From: Asparagopsis taxiformis
Lineage: Eukaryota; Rhodophyta; Florideophyceae; Bonnemaisoniales; Bonnemaisoniaceae
NCBI GenBank assembly: GCA_030407315.1
Contig: JALQPE010002727.1
Span: 1-27,640, forward strand
Direction of reading: 5' to 3'
Length of the DNA stretch: 27,640 nt
How positions within the stretch are numbered: the first letter of the stretch is position 1; each line of letters begins with the position of its first letter. Positions 1 to 9,748 of the stretch are shown here, in pieces. The position numbers and the translations under genes are program-made. Under the pieces are notes generated by a model. That model saw nothing but the letters and a program-made list of their open reading frames with translations. It had not been told where the DNA came from and did not search any database.

Positions 1-2
1 AA

Positions 3-398
3 GGCTCGCAAGCAAGGGAAGAAACGGACATTGTCGAGAGCGAACAGCGGACTAGTGCACAGTCACGGCATGTGTTTGCAAGCCGTACTGTGACGAGAGA
101 GGCTGTTGAAGTGTGGCAAAGCGGAGAGGGGTCTGGAATTGTTCATGTCGTTGATGATGTAAACCGCTGCTCATCACTTGTTCTGGTGTCCGAGGATTGG
201 ATTCAATCGCATATTACGTCAAACCTCGGTGCTGTAATGGATTGTGTGATTGCGCAAGGACTAATTGACGCAGAACTTTTCGTCGTTGACCCATATGCTG
301 GACACCTGAGTGCAAACCTGAATGTCGAAATCAATGCCCACAGTATGGGGGCATGGAGCGGCGCCATGCAGCCACTGCTGATAACGGTTTTGGCGTAA
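3..398 (+). CDS. C-terminal part of an unrecognised protein, cut by the window edge
   Basis: The frame is open from base 3 to a TAA at 396-398, giving about 131 residues. It contains no obvious start: the first candidate, a GTG at 72, is not a likely eukaryotic initiator, so the protein probably begins outside the window or in an upstream exon. I recognise no family. The segment starts with a charged stretch (EETDIVESEQR), then a more hydrophobic part with VHVVDDVNRCSSLVLV and AELFVVDPYAG. There is no clear membrane helix or metal-binding cluster. It runs convergently toward the transposase gene, whose stop lies 91 bp away. It could be a second protein of the same transposon, a host exon, or a chance open frame. 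Confidence 0.3.
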   Translation, partial: GSQAREETDIVESEQRTSAQSRHVFASRTVTREAVEVWQSGEGSGIVHVVDDVNRCSSLVLVSEDWIQSHITSNLGAVMDCVIAQGLIDAELFVVDPYAGHLSANLNVEINAHSMGAWSGAMQPLLITVLA

Positions 399-489
399 TG
401 GAGGATGGTTGAAATTAGTGCAGTAAATGTGACGTTGACTAGAAGGCTTATCATGTAGTACATTATCAATAGAGTGCTGCAATTTAGAT

Positions 490-3400
490 TTATTCTTCTT
501 CATTATCATCTGTGAACTGGTAATCAGTGTTGGTGTAGAAGCGGTTGAGATAGAAACGGTGGTCCGACCAGTGCATTTGTTTCGTAAATGGCTTGACTGG
601 AAAGTTACTTCGTACGATGTGCACGGTGCCAGATATAGTAGATGCAGGAATGAGGTCAAACCAAGGACCACCTGCACTGTGGGATGCAGTGTCATTGCTG
701 TCAACGGATCCGTTGTCCGGGTCCCATGTGGACCACTTTAAACAAATGCACCCAAGTGATTTTTCCACAGCGGTTTTTGGGGCAAAGCAGGTCATATACT
801 GAACGAAAGCGAGTTCTACAGGTTGAAACAGGTTTGGAGACTGCAGGCGTACCAGTGCCAGGACGCGCCCTACCCATATGGTTCTGTAGTCATCGGCAGT
901 TCCGGAGATGACGACAAAGGAGTACTGCGATCTCTTTGCGGGGCCGAACGATGAAGTCGCAAAGACACGCTGCTGCTTGTGCCTCGACACGTTTGTGGGG
1001 CGAAGCATGCCACTGTGCGGGTCAAAGTCGTCGACATCTGGGACGTACCCTCCCATGACGTAGGCGGACTTTACCACGGTGACGGAAATGTCCATGTCAT
1101 GTATTGGAGGGCCTTCTGCCGTGGCGCGCAGTCTAGCGAGGGTGAGGAACGCTTGTGCAGCTGTGTCACCGAGTTGCTGGAATAGCGTTATGGTGGCAGA
1201 CGGGAACGAGGAGTTGTGCAGAGGCAAAAGAGTGGCAGGATCGGTCTGTCCGTCGATATCTGCAACGAGGAGGGTTGCATCGGGCAGCAGGGAGGCAAAG
1301 TCGTGCAGTGCAACGGTGAATCCGTCGCGAACGAGTACTGCACCGTCTGTGGGAGATATCATGCGTGCGTTTCCCAATGTGTTCGATGGGGTATGACCAC
1401 TTGGAGTGGCCAAGGAGAATTCCATGTGGCGAATAGTCTCTTCCATGGCTGTGGAGCGCCTTCGAGAGGTTTTCCTATAACTCTGTTTGAACAGAAGATG
1501 CGAGTGTTCGTAGGGGCCTGCATCGATGTGTTCCAGGGCTCTATATCTCTGCAAGTCACCGGGAAGATGGTCTAGAAGATGGAACTTGAAAGTTTTGAGA
1601 CCTGTGGTGTGGAATGGGCCGAGCGTGGAGAGCATTGATTGTTTGAAATAGGAAATGGAGTTCTGGAGGCTTTGTAGTTCGGCGGCAGTCCAGTGCTTGA
1701 TGCGACCGCGTTTCATGACCCATGCGACGAGGTCAGAGTATTGCGTGCAGATGGAAGTGAGGGGGGGGGCTGTCTCTACTTCGTCACAGCATGTGTCAAT
1801 GAATGCTGCGATGAAAGGGAACACCATGTCGACATGGTGATAGTCTTTGGCTGCGAGCATGCCGCGTATGCCGTCCTCCGTGAAGAGGCCGTTCAAATTG
1901 GTGCCCTTCTCACCCTTGGAGAAGTCGACATGAAGACCGGTGATGTAGTAGTCGCGTTCGATAGCGGACAGAATGCTGTTTGAGCCGGCGAGGATGGATT
2001 TTTTCACCTTCTTGAAGGTGCGAGGTGTCCCGGAATGGGAGGCAGTGGTGGTGGTGAGGTCTGGGGAGCTGAGGCGGTGGACAATGCACTGTTTGATGAG
2101 CTTTGAGATGCCGAGGTGGAGATTGTGCAGAGGCTCGAAGGAGAAAATGTTGTAGGGGTCTAGGGGACTGTTGGTGGGTAAAAGAGCGGTCGATTCGAGG
2201 ACAGAGTGTTGTTCGAGGAGGGAGAGAGCTTCGAGCGGAGCAGTTGTATGCTCCTGAGCGCTCTCTTGGCGTGTAGAGCGTGTATCATCGAGGGAGCTGG
2301 GCTGGTGTGGCGCGGTGGATTCAAGTTGAGTGGCGGGGATGTAGCAGCGGTGGCAGGGATGTGTGGTGGTAGTGCTGTTGCGAGTGCATGGCAGCTCTTT
2401 GGCCTCTGGAAAGTCGCAGCAATAATTGGCTAGGATGGGAAAGCATTGGCGGGCAGTTGCAGTGGAGTCTGTGCAGGGGAACCCGGAAGAGAACGCGGTG
2501 GATAGGGACGAAAACACTTTTTCGAGTGCTTTATGAAGAATATCAATTTTGCGAGCGCGACTAGCAGAACTAGAGGTTGTCGGAATTTCATCACCGAACA
2601 AGGCGTTGGACGAAGGGTTAACAATGTACGGAAGATACCCGACGATGGTGAGCCCGGTACGGATGCAGTGGCGACGGAGGGGGGCGGAGAAGTTGAGCAG
2701 TGTGACGTGTATGGGGTATGCGACGATTGCGGAGCTCTTGAGGCTTGTGCTGCTCTTGTCGGAGTACACTTGGAGGAGGCCGGCAAAGGAGGAAGCGGTG
2801 GGATCATTTTCCTCTGCCCATACGACCTGTGGATCTTCCGAGAGCTGCACGCGCTGTCTAGTAACCTGGTGCAGCGTTTTCGCGAATTCTGTGTGTAGGG
2901 GATGAGAAAATATTGCGGTGCCGTCTGGGGCGGTCTGTGGGGAGGGGTGGAAGAGAGTATTTTGGTCGTTACCCAGTGCTAACTGCCTGCGGAGCATGTC
3001 GACTGGGTCGCGGAGGTACAGTTGTGCCGAGTACTTACCAGTTTTGTCTGGAATGATGTGGCTCTTGTAACCTTCGGTGCGGAAATGTGTTTCGACCATG
3101 GAAGCGGTAACGTGGCGACATTCTTCTACGGTGCGAACGGCGCTGTTGAACTTTTCTAGGGAGAATGCGGGGTCTTGTAGGATGGTGATGACTTCGCTCA
3201 CGCGGCCAGCGCCGGCCTTGTACTCGAGGGTTGTGAGACTGGCGGCGAGGGATTGCACGAGGAGGTCTGCGCGGGAGGGGGTTGAGGTTGGTGGCAGTGA
3301 AGCGTCACAGGGTGAGTCGCTGGAGGAAGCACGACCAGATTCTGGGTCTGGGGAGCTGGGTTGCGGGGAATCATGGTCGCCGTTTCGAGCAGGCTCATGG

Positions 3401-3533
3401 GTGACGGCAGGGACACGAGCGTTGTTGAATGTTGGGGAGAGGGGTTGAAACGGTAGCGACACGTTCGCTCATGCAGCGCGAGCGCATAAGCATCTACGCA
3501 GTAGTAGAAGCACCCTTCATACTTGCATTCCAT
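490..3533 (-). CDS. Plavaka-like DDE transposase with N-terminal zinc finger; frame changes near the N-terminus
   Basis: The main frame (490-3462) codes for about 990 residues and resembles Plavaka-type (CACTA-related) transposases, which cut and reinsert a DNA transposon. Visible blocks are QVYSDKSSTS with AYPIHVTLLN near residues 231-255, LTIVGYLPY near 271, a cysteine block (NYCCDFPEAKELPC, then PCHRCY) near 346-373, FSFEPLHNLHLGISK near 440-454, and KFHLLDHL plus YEHSHLLFKQSYRKTSRRR near 626-669. Candidate catalytic acids are D235, D350 and E652. The main frame has no ATG: a TGA lies 6 bases before its first codon, a GTG. The natural start is probably the ATG at 3533 in another frame, encoding MECKYEGC...H..TC, a C2HC finger typical of the family's N-terminus. 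A single-base indel, a sequence error or an intron would have to join the two frames. The C-terminus is acidic (DDNEEE). I found no terminal inverted repeats, so element ends are undefined. The family call rests on remembered motif patterns. Confidence 0.6.
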
Positions 3534-4120
3534 GTCGAGTTTTGACGCAAAAGGGAAGATTGCGAGCTGAACAGGGGAGACTGTGCCGTCCAGATGCGAC
3601 CAATTTTATTTTGTGGTGCTTTCGAGACTTGGAATGTAACGTGTTCGTTCGTAGTTTTGTGGGTAGTAGTTTTGTGCTCACTCCAGCTGACATCCCAACG
3701 GTGGAATTTAACCGAGAGTTCAATCATTTCCAACTGTTACATCACATTGCGTGCTGGCATCGTGTGCATGGAAGGACGAACGACCACCCTGGGAGATGAA
3801 TTTTCAATTAATTCATTTGTAATAATAAACTTTTTTATTTCCAAACTTCGTGGAATCTGAATGTGCTTTACAGCGGATATGCCACGGATCATGTAAGGAA
3901 AGCAAATGGATTCTCATATATATGATTATATGTTTATATTCGTTGTTCTCGATCCGGATCTCATTGTTCGGGGAATCAGAGACCATGGCTTGGGCCATAC
4001 TCAATCTCACTGGCGGCGATGATTTCGATTATGCACAGGAAGACTTAAGCGGACGCAGAAAGCAGTCCGGTCGACGCCGCAGGCTCCACTCCGCCCTCAT
4101 CACCGACTGATATTCTTTGA
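3534..4120. other. Region without a convincing gene
   Basis: I see nothing here that I would call a gene with confidence. A short plus-strand frame at 3985-4110 (MAWAILNLTGGDDFDYAQ..., then an arginine-rich run) has an acidic then basic character and lies just before the microexon locus. It could be a first exon, but no obvious donor site joins it. The segment 3798-3840 is A/T-rich with an inverted GAATT...AATTC. Confidence 0.3.
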
Positions 4121-5248
4121 CCGACTTTGCTTTGTACGTGCGCGAATCTTGATCAGATTCGCGCACGTACCTTCGTTCCATCCTCTACCCTCGAGGGTAT
4201 GCGTTGAGGGAAGGGTGGGTTTTGAGTCTGACTATTTCCGTTAATGCGATATTTTTCATGGGAAGCCTGTTGACTGATGGTGTGTATTGAGCGGAGGATG
4301 GAAGAGAGGTACGTGAAGTTTTGAAAGTATGCTGTGAGGGAAGGTTGATTTTGAGTCTGACTGTTGTGGTTGATTCCGATGTTGTGTAGATGATGCAGGA
4401 ATTTTGATGACGGAAGGTAAGTTTCATTGAGTGCCAAGATGTGCTTTGCGAAGATATGGACTGCTGACTATGATTATTATTCATTGCAAGGTTTTTGGAT
4501 CATGGTTTGTATTGTGTGTAGGATGGATGAGAGGTACATTTGCGAGTTCTCAGGGTATGTAGCGAGGGAAACGTTGGTTTTCAATCTGACTGTTGCGATT
4601 GAATCCGATGTTGCGTAGGTGATGGAGGAATAGTGATGACGGAAGGTAAGTCACATTGGGCGCCCAGACCGGTTGTGCGAAGATGCGGAATGCTGACTAC
4701 TTTTCTTGGCTACACGATTACGTGATTTATGGTTTTTATTGTGTGCAGGATGGAACGGGTAAGGTAAGTGTGCGAGTTTTGAAAGTAAGCAGCGAGGGAA
4801 TGTTGGTTTTGAGTCTGACTATTTCCATTGATGCGATATTTTTCATTGGAAGCCTATTGAGTCATGGTGTGTATTGTGTGGAGCGAAGGTAAGTGTGCGA
4901 GTTTTGAAAGTAAGCAGCGAGGGAAGGTTGGTTTCGGGTCTGACTGTTGTGGTTGATTCCGATATTGTGTAGGTGATGCAGGAATGGTGATGACGGAAGG
5001 TAAGTTTCATTCAGAACCAAGACTTGTTTTGCGAAGATATGGACTGCTGACTTTGATTATTCATTGCAAGGTTTTTGGATCATGGTTTGTATTTTGTGTA
5101 GGATGGATGATTCACTCATCCTCTCGGAGAGGTAAGTAAGGGAGTTTCTAGGATATCTGTCGTGGTAAGCGTTGCTTTTGAATCTGACTGTTGGGGTTGA
5201 TGTTTTGTATGTGATGCAGGAGTGGTGAAGCAGGAACGGCAGGACTGA
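4121..5248 (+). CDS. Putative microexon gene encoding a 13-residue peptide repeat (5' end not found)
   Basis: The proposed exons are ..4196, 4297-4308, 4390-4416, 4522-4533, 4619-4645, 4749-4758, 4884-4888, 4973-4999, 5102-5131 and 5220-5248 (TGA at 5246-5248). Their lengths after the first are 12, 27, 12, 27, 10, 5, 27, 30 and 29 nt. The nine intervening segments are 81-125 nt. Each begins GT (five with GTAAGT, others GTACGT, GTACAT, GTAAGG, GTATGC), contains CTGAC as a possible branch point and ends in AG, often TGTGTAG or TGTGCAG. Joined, the pieces stay open in one frame only and give repeats of the type GWMRGDGGIVMTE. The two alternative frames meet TGA at once. No ATG is visible in the first open piece (4121-4196), so the gene must begin upstream or in an unseen exon. 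I recognise no protein family. The alternative is a non-coding tandem repeat with splice-like motifs. Confidence 0.45.
4134..4170. repeat. Perfect 16-bp inverted repeat with 5-base loop
   Basis: GTACGTGCGCGAATCT at 4134-4149 is followed by TGATC and then its exact reverse complement at 4155-4170. It would form a very stable hairpin. It lies inside the open stretch that would be the first visible exon of the microexon locus. It may be a folded-back transposon end or a cruciform site. Confidence 0.9.
4197..5219. repeat. Degenerate tandem duplication of an intron-exon module
   Basis: Three sequence types alternate. The A type (4417-4521, 4646-4748, 5000-5101) begins GTAAGT, has GCGAAGAT and TGCTGACT, and ends near GTGTGTAG. 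The B type (4309-4389, 4534-4618, 4889-4972, 5132-5219) has GCGAGGGAA and TCTGACTGTTG. The C type (4197-4296, 4759-4883) has TCTGACTATTTCC and TGCGATATTTTTCAT. The order is C-B-A-B-A-C-B-A-B. Copies are clearly homologous along their whole length, so the block grew by tandem duplication, with some copies diverged or rearranged. Confidence 0.8.
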
Positions 5249-5575
5249 AGGAGAGTGAAGAAGGGATGTAGGAAGATGGGGAATGAAGCTGTGAGGTGTT
5301 TCTGGTATGTGTATATTTTGGGGCATACGATAGAAGTGAGAGTGGGTTTCAAGTGGTGTAAGATTTTGCTGACCATGTTCGTGTTTGATGTCTTGATGAT
5401 GTAATGGGCTGGGGTGGTGTCGAGAAAAGCGGGGATGGAATTGGGAAGGAGCGGATTTTGTAATCTAGGTCGTGAGGGTTCTTGCAGTATGTGCGGATGG
5501 TGGTGCATGGCGTTCGGATGGTAGGGAGAACGCGATATTGAGGGAGATGGGTGATCGACGATATGCTGACAGGTA
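5249..5575. other. Region without a convincing gene
   Basis: G-rich purine-biased sequence downstream of the proposed microexon gene. Minus-strand open frames here (to about 5508) are rich in His, Ser and Pro and match nothing I know. It may be the 3' untranslated region of the microexon locus. Confidence 0.3.
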
Positions 5576-5580
5576 TTTCA

Positions 5581-5712
5581 TATTCTGGCTGGATACGTAT
5601 TTCGTATTCTAGCTGGATACATATTCCGTATTCTGGCTGGATACGTATTTCCTATTCTAACCGGGTATTTATTTCCTATTCTGACCAGATATGTATTCCC
5701 TATTCTAGAGAG
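5581..5712. repeat. 24-bp minisatellite, five full units plus a partial one
   Basis: Units begin with TATTCT at 5581, 5605, 5629, 5653, 5677 and 5701. The first three are close copies of TATTCTGGCTGGATACGTAT..., the last two more diverged. Because 24 is a multiple of three, both strands stay open: plus YSGWIRIS-like octapeptides, minus RNTYPARI-like octapeptides. I take the open frames as a by-product of the repeat. Confidence 0.85.
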
Positions 5713-5830
5713 ACGTATTGTATACGAGCAGTTTCGTAAATGAGAGAATAAAATACGGTCCGATATGGGCCCTGAATTTACCATCCGCTGTAATTTCTTC
5801 CCTCCCGGTTTTCGCTGATATATTGTATAC

Positions 5831-5900
5831 TGGATGTCGGGTCCTAGTATTCCGCCAAACGTACTAGAGAAAGTGGATGTCGGGCCCTAGTATTCCGCCA
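5831..5900. repeat. 27-bp direct repeat, two copies 43 bp apart
   Basis: TGGATGTCGGGTCCTAGTAT... at 5831-5857 recurs at 5874-5900 with a single difference (T to C in GGGTCC/GGGCCC). It sits directly left of the GGCAGTA motif field. Confidence 0.85.
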
Positions 5901-5929
5901 TACACTACTGAGTTTGAGATCAAAAAATG

Positions 5930-6290
5930 TAGTAAATTTACTGCCTGAGGCAGTAAAAATCACTGCCTGAACAATGTAGTGCCTGAGGCAGTAAAATTAC
6001 TATTTTAATTTTTTCAGTTCTAGTGCCGCAGGCAGTAAAATACAAAATTTCCTGGCAGTACGGTATGTAGCAGAATTCAGTACTGTACGATAGCAAATTC
6101 TAGTAATTTTTGCTGGTACCACAGGGCAGTAGTGCAATGCAGTGATTTTTGATGATTTCTGCAATGGAATGTACTGCCGTACAGTACAGCCCTGGCAAAT
6201 GACCTGGCATTAGAATCAGGCAGTAAAATATACTGGCTCCGGCAGTGAATTGTACTGCCTGCAAGTACTGCCTTGATAGTAATTGGTGTT
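5930..6290. repeat. GGCAGTA/TACTGCC motif field, copy 1
   Basis: By my count GGCAG or CTGCC occurs about 12 times in 360 bp, usually as GGCAGTA or TACTGCC, in both orientations and at irregular spacing, separated by A/T-rich linkers. It includes a 21-base palindrome at 5937-5957 with arms TTTACTGCCT / AGGCAGTAAA around one G. It lies about 300 bp upstream of the start of the 507-residue gene. There is no coding potential I trust. Confidence 0.75.
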
Positions 6291-6596
6291 TGGTAATATC
6301 TGAGACTCAACATTGAAATAGTTGTACAGGATAGGGTCATTGTGAAATGTGTTTGCATATGAGTTCAAGTAGATAAGAGAGGAAACTATTCTGAAGCTAC
6401 TAGTAGTGAGAAGTATAGAGGATGCGTGGTCACATGGAGATGACCGTTACAGAAAAGGTAGGAGAAAATCGGTCGTTTTCGAGGATATGAGTAGAGTAGT
6501 TAGCATTATTTGTTACTATTGCTAGCATTCTCGTTGCAGAAAAAGCACTTGGAGTGACACTTTGTGATTGGAACGGGAGGCGAAGTTCGACGGAAG

Positions 6597-8120
6597 ATGG
6601 AATCTCAGCGTCGTGAGGAAAATCCAAATGACTGCCTAGCAGGGATTATTCGAGAGGGATTCAGGACAGTGACTGGGGAAGTTCGTCGTATTGGGGAGAG
6701 GATGGATGAAATCGACGATGATCGAACTTCCCATCGCCAGCAAATCGAAAAGCTGATGAGTCGCGCCGAATTTATAGTAACGGAACTGCAGGGTGTGAAA
6801 GACATCTGTGATGGTTTATTACAGCAGAGTCAGGGCAATTCGAAGAAGGGGATGACTGACAAGGAGAGGGACCGGTTGCGCATCTCGCAGTCAGCAGAAC
6901 TATCGTTTTCTTACAATTTTCTGTGTGCAGTATTTGGAACTGTGGTACCTTTGCTGGTCGACAAGATTGATGCTGGGGCGACAATTTACACCAACCAAGG
7001 AATCTACGACCTCCGCGGGTGCCGGTTGCTCTCTGCAATGATGTTTGCGAAGCAGAGCAATGACAAGAGAGATGTGTTCCAATCCAGCACCGGGAAGAAC
7101 AACATCGAGCTTCGTTTCCAAGTGGTGATGTCTCTCCTGAGGAATATTCAGAAGGAAAAGTCGGGTACAGGCCGTACAATGGAAGGCTCGAGCTCTGGAC
7201 GCGATTCGAATGCGTTCAACATCTGGAAGGAGAACAAGTACATTCCGGACAAAATAATCGAAGAAGTTGTGTATGGTGCTACTGGCGATGGCCGAAACCA
7301 GCCTGCTGGAAGCATTGACGGAGGGGCTAGGAAGCGGAGGAAAACAGATGGAAATGGTGGACAATTGAGCAAGCGTGAAATATCTTTGGCTGTTTCAAAA
7401 GTTGCGCAGACAAAGGTGCTCGGTTTCCTGAACAAGTCTAGAGAGCAGGTGCGCAATCGATTCCTTGTCGAACTGGGGTTCGCTCTAATGTTGGAAAAGG
7501 ACGCCTCTATCACTTTCGAGTTTCCAACTCACGATATCATTCGAGATATGGACGTTATCCCCGATACCCGTGTGACCAACGGAAATCTAAGGCTTGAGGA
7601 ACGGAAAGTTGTGGATGACAAGAATTCCGAGATCTTGAAACAATTCATCACTGAGCGGAAAGAGATGGTTGTCATCATTCAGTACGAAGTCGAGATATCG
7701 GGATGTATGGCCAAAAGGATGATCCGAAGGAGAATCAATATCCTAGAGGTATCCCTGAACACTGCAATTGCATTCCTTCAATGTACGAGTAGAATGGTTT
7801 TCCTGCGACGTTCCTGCAATTCACTCAGATTTGTCTATGCAATCGCTTCCGGGATTCTAGGAATTTTCAAGGTACAATCAGGTAATACCTTCGAAGGAAG
7901 TGTACAGGACGAGCTCAAACAATTAGGAAAGGCGATGTTGCCGAGTGAGCGAATCTGCAAGAAGCATCTCTGCGAAGAAGTACTGACAATTACTAACGAG
8001 AAATTTGATGAACTACATTTCAACCAGAGGAGTACAGCTTTTGAGGAGGATAGTGCACATGGAGATGAAGATGATGGGAATGAAAGCTACGTTGAAGTTT
8101 TCCTTGATGAGGAGGATTGA
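6597..8120 (+). CDS. Unrecognised 507-residue protein with coiled-coil N-terminus, basic patch and acidic tail
   Basis: One uninterrupted frame runs from ATG at 6597 to TGA at 8118-8120. I chose this ATG because it has a purine at -3 and G at +4; the frame is closed by a TGA at 6555-6557, and the only earlier start is a GTG at 6564. Residues about 20-85 look like a coiled coil (EVRRIGERMDEIDDDRTSHRQQIEKL). A middle hydrophobic block includes SFSYNFLCAVFGTVVPLLVDKI. GARKRRKTDG near residue 243 is a good nuclear localisation signal. A positively charged region (ERKEMVVI, AKRMIRRRINI) follows, and the end is strongly acidic (GDEDDGNESYVEVFLDEED). I recognise no family. Its isolation among repeats makes a transposon-encoded nuclear DNA-binding protein possible, but that is inference. 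A CTCGTTGCAG sequence near 6530-6539 could be an acceptor of a 5' UTR intron. Confidence 0.7.
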   Translation: MESQRREENPNDCLAGIIREGFRTVTGEVRRIGERMDEIDDDRTSHRQQIEKLMSRAEFIVTELQGVKDICDGLLQQSQGNSKKGMTDKERDRLRISQSAELSFSYNFLCAVFGTVVPLLVDKIDAGATIYTNQGIYDLRGCRLLSAMMFAKQSNDKRDVFQSSTGKNNIELRFQVVMSLLRNIQKEKSGTGRTMEGSSSGRDSNAFNIWKENKYIPDKIIEEVVYGATGDGRNQPAGSIDGGARKRRKTDGNGGQLSKREISLAVSKVAQTKVLGFLNKSREQVRNRFLVELGFALMLEKDASITFEFPTHDIIRDMDVIPDTRVTNGNLRLEERKVVDDKNSEILKQFITERKEMVVIIQYEVEISGCMAKRMIRRRINILEVSLNTAIAFLQCTSRMVFLRRSCNSLRFVYAIASGILGIFKVQSGNTFEGSVQDELKQLGKAMLPSERICKKHLCEEVLTITNEKFDELHFNQRSTAFEEDSAHGDEDDGNESYVEVFLDEED

Positions 8121-9385
8121 TTATGGAAGCGGATAAGTAAAGTTTCATAACCTCTGAAGTAAAATAATTACGACGAGGCAGACTGAGGAGAAATAGAAAC
8201 CTTTCGATATGAACCTGTCTAGGGCATGAGGGGAAGAATTGCTACGTAAATACCTGGTGTACTGGAAACAAAAGCTATCGTTCTTATTTTTCCGCTCACA
8301 CTGCGACTAGAAAGCGTCATATCTACGACGGTTAAGAGTTTTACCCTGTCATTGAGCACGCCTGTAATAGCTTCGGGGCCTGTGCAATCCTATCCAATGC
8401 CGTAGCTCCACCTGGCAGATTAGTGTGGAAAATAATACCGGGTATTATTTTGAGGAATATTTTGCCAAGTGGAGGTCAATCATTGGTACAGAATGTAGAC
8501 ACGCCCTGGTGGAAGAAACAGGCAAGAAAGATATGAATGATGCATTGATCGATACCATCGACTTAGTCGAGGTAGACTAATTCTGAACTGTCGTGTAGAC
8601 CCATCTAGAAAAGATAGACAAACGTTCTACTGGGAGGCGAAATCGTGTACGGTAGGACGAGGTGCATCTACAGGAGAACTATTCTGTCCAACAATAGCAT
8701 CATTCCCAATTCTGTCTAGCTCGCTGCAGATGGTATGTCCGCTGAAGATGCTGGCAGGGAGGTTCAAGTATGCGGTTCCTAAAAGATGTTCCTGGGAACT
8801 AGCTCGAGAGTTCCATATGGGAGAGGGCCCTGAACAGGTTTCCATGTGAATGAGAACGAGTCCGAATACTTTAAATTGGTTTTGTCCGGCAGCTGAGAGT
8901 TCTCCTGCAGTTCTCTACTTTGAGGGACGCAAGTGTCCAGGAGTAAGAATATCTGTGGTTGATACAGTCTTACTCTTCAGACTCTCGAATCAGAACGATA
9001 GTGTTACTCATTCCTCCAGATTTCCTGTATACAGAGGAGCCCACGAGAACAGCATTTGTAGATGAAACAGTCTCTTCATGAGCACCGTCTGTTAGAGTTC
9101 CCAAAATTATTATGACAGAGGACCCAGAATCGTGTCGTGTTTTCTTCCACTAGAAAATGGTATAGTTAGGGAATATAGAAATGGAAGGATCTTGAGTACT
9201 TTATAGGTCGTATTATTTTCCAAAGTGGATTGGTAGCTCTTTTCTCACCCAGTTGAAAGTCTATTCAGAGGATTGTAATGTCATTATGGGCACGCAATAG
9301 TCCATTACATATCGATCCATCCAGGATCAAAAGATATGTTGAGATTCGCAAAATCGACTGAAAGCTTGTCGACGACATCAACTAG
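8121..9385. other. Region without a convincing gene
   Basis: Only short frames on both strands. A plus-strand stretch between about 8640 and 9065 reads sensibly for some 45 codons (LQMVCPLKMLAGRFKYAVPK...), meets a TGA at 8847-8849, and continues in the same frame with YFEGRKCPGVRISVVDT. It may be a decayed exon of something I do not recognise. Confidence 0.3.
8429..8451. repeat. Isolated A/T palindrome of the 118-bp repeat family
   Basis: The arms AAAATAATACC / GGTATTATTTT flank one G. CCACCTGGCAG to the left and TGCCAAGTGG to the right recall the flanks seen in the tandem arrays, so this looks like a worn single unit. Confidence 0.6.
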
Positions 9386-9679
9386 AGTATTCCCGTCTAC
9401 AGCTATTATGAAATCAACTCTAAAACTGGTCGGTTCATTGAGGGCGAGATAGAGATAATGAATGGTGAACATCCTCCAGGAATTGTAATCATACCCATAG
9501 CAAATGATGGGCTCCCGGAGGACTATACTGTTCCTATTATTGAGTTGGAGGTCGACAAGTCTCCAACTACAAATGCATCTTTCCTTCTGGATACTGTAAA
9601 AGTTTCGATCCCAGATGAAATGGAATGGTATCCATGCAGGAAAAACATAATGCTCTCTTCGAAAATGCATCTTACTTGA
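9386..9679 (+). CDS. Possible coding exon, unknown product
   Basis: The plus-strand frame is open for 97 codons after a TAG at 9383-9385 and ends with TGA. It reads YYEINSKTGRFIEGEIEIM, NGEHPPGIVIIPIANDGLPED and DKSPTTNASFLLDTVKVSIPDE, with the hydrophobic/acidic alternation of a beta-rich secreted or structural domain. The first Met is at about 9455. An acceptor-like CTACAG lies at the start. A minus-strand frame (9305-9703, 132 codons) overlaps it, and I consider the plus strand more protein-like. I recognise no family. The TGA is followed 70 bp later by a palindromic array, so it may be a fragment of a gene cut by that insertion. Confidence 0.25.
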   Translation, partial: SIPVYSYYEINSKTGRFIEGEIEIMNGEHPPGIVIIPIANDGLPEDYTVPIIELEVDKSPTTNASFLLDTVKVSIPDEMEWYPCRKNIMLSSKMHLT

Positions 9680-9748
9680 AGATGAACAGGATACTACTGC
9701 CAATGACCGTCATGCATCCAAGCTTAATAATTTCGACTTTTCTCAAAT

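Noticed and set aside
72..74. GTG at 72 as a true start for the first reading frame
   Set aside because: GTG is rarely used as an initiator in eukaryotes and the frame is open all the way to the window edge.
490..3462. Numerous plus-strand frames opposite the transposase
   Set aside because: They are shadows of the long minus-strand coding frame.
4153..4484. Minus-strand frames of 94-99 codons across the intron/microexon repeat
   Set aside because: They ignore the splice-site pattern, are shared between repeat copies only by homology, and have no known domain.
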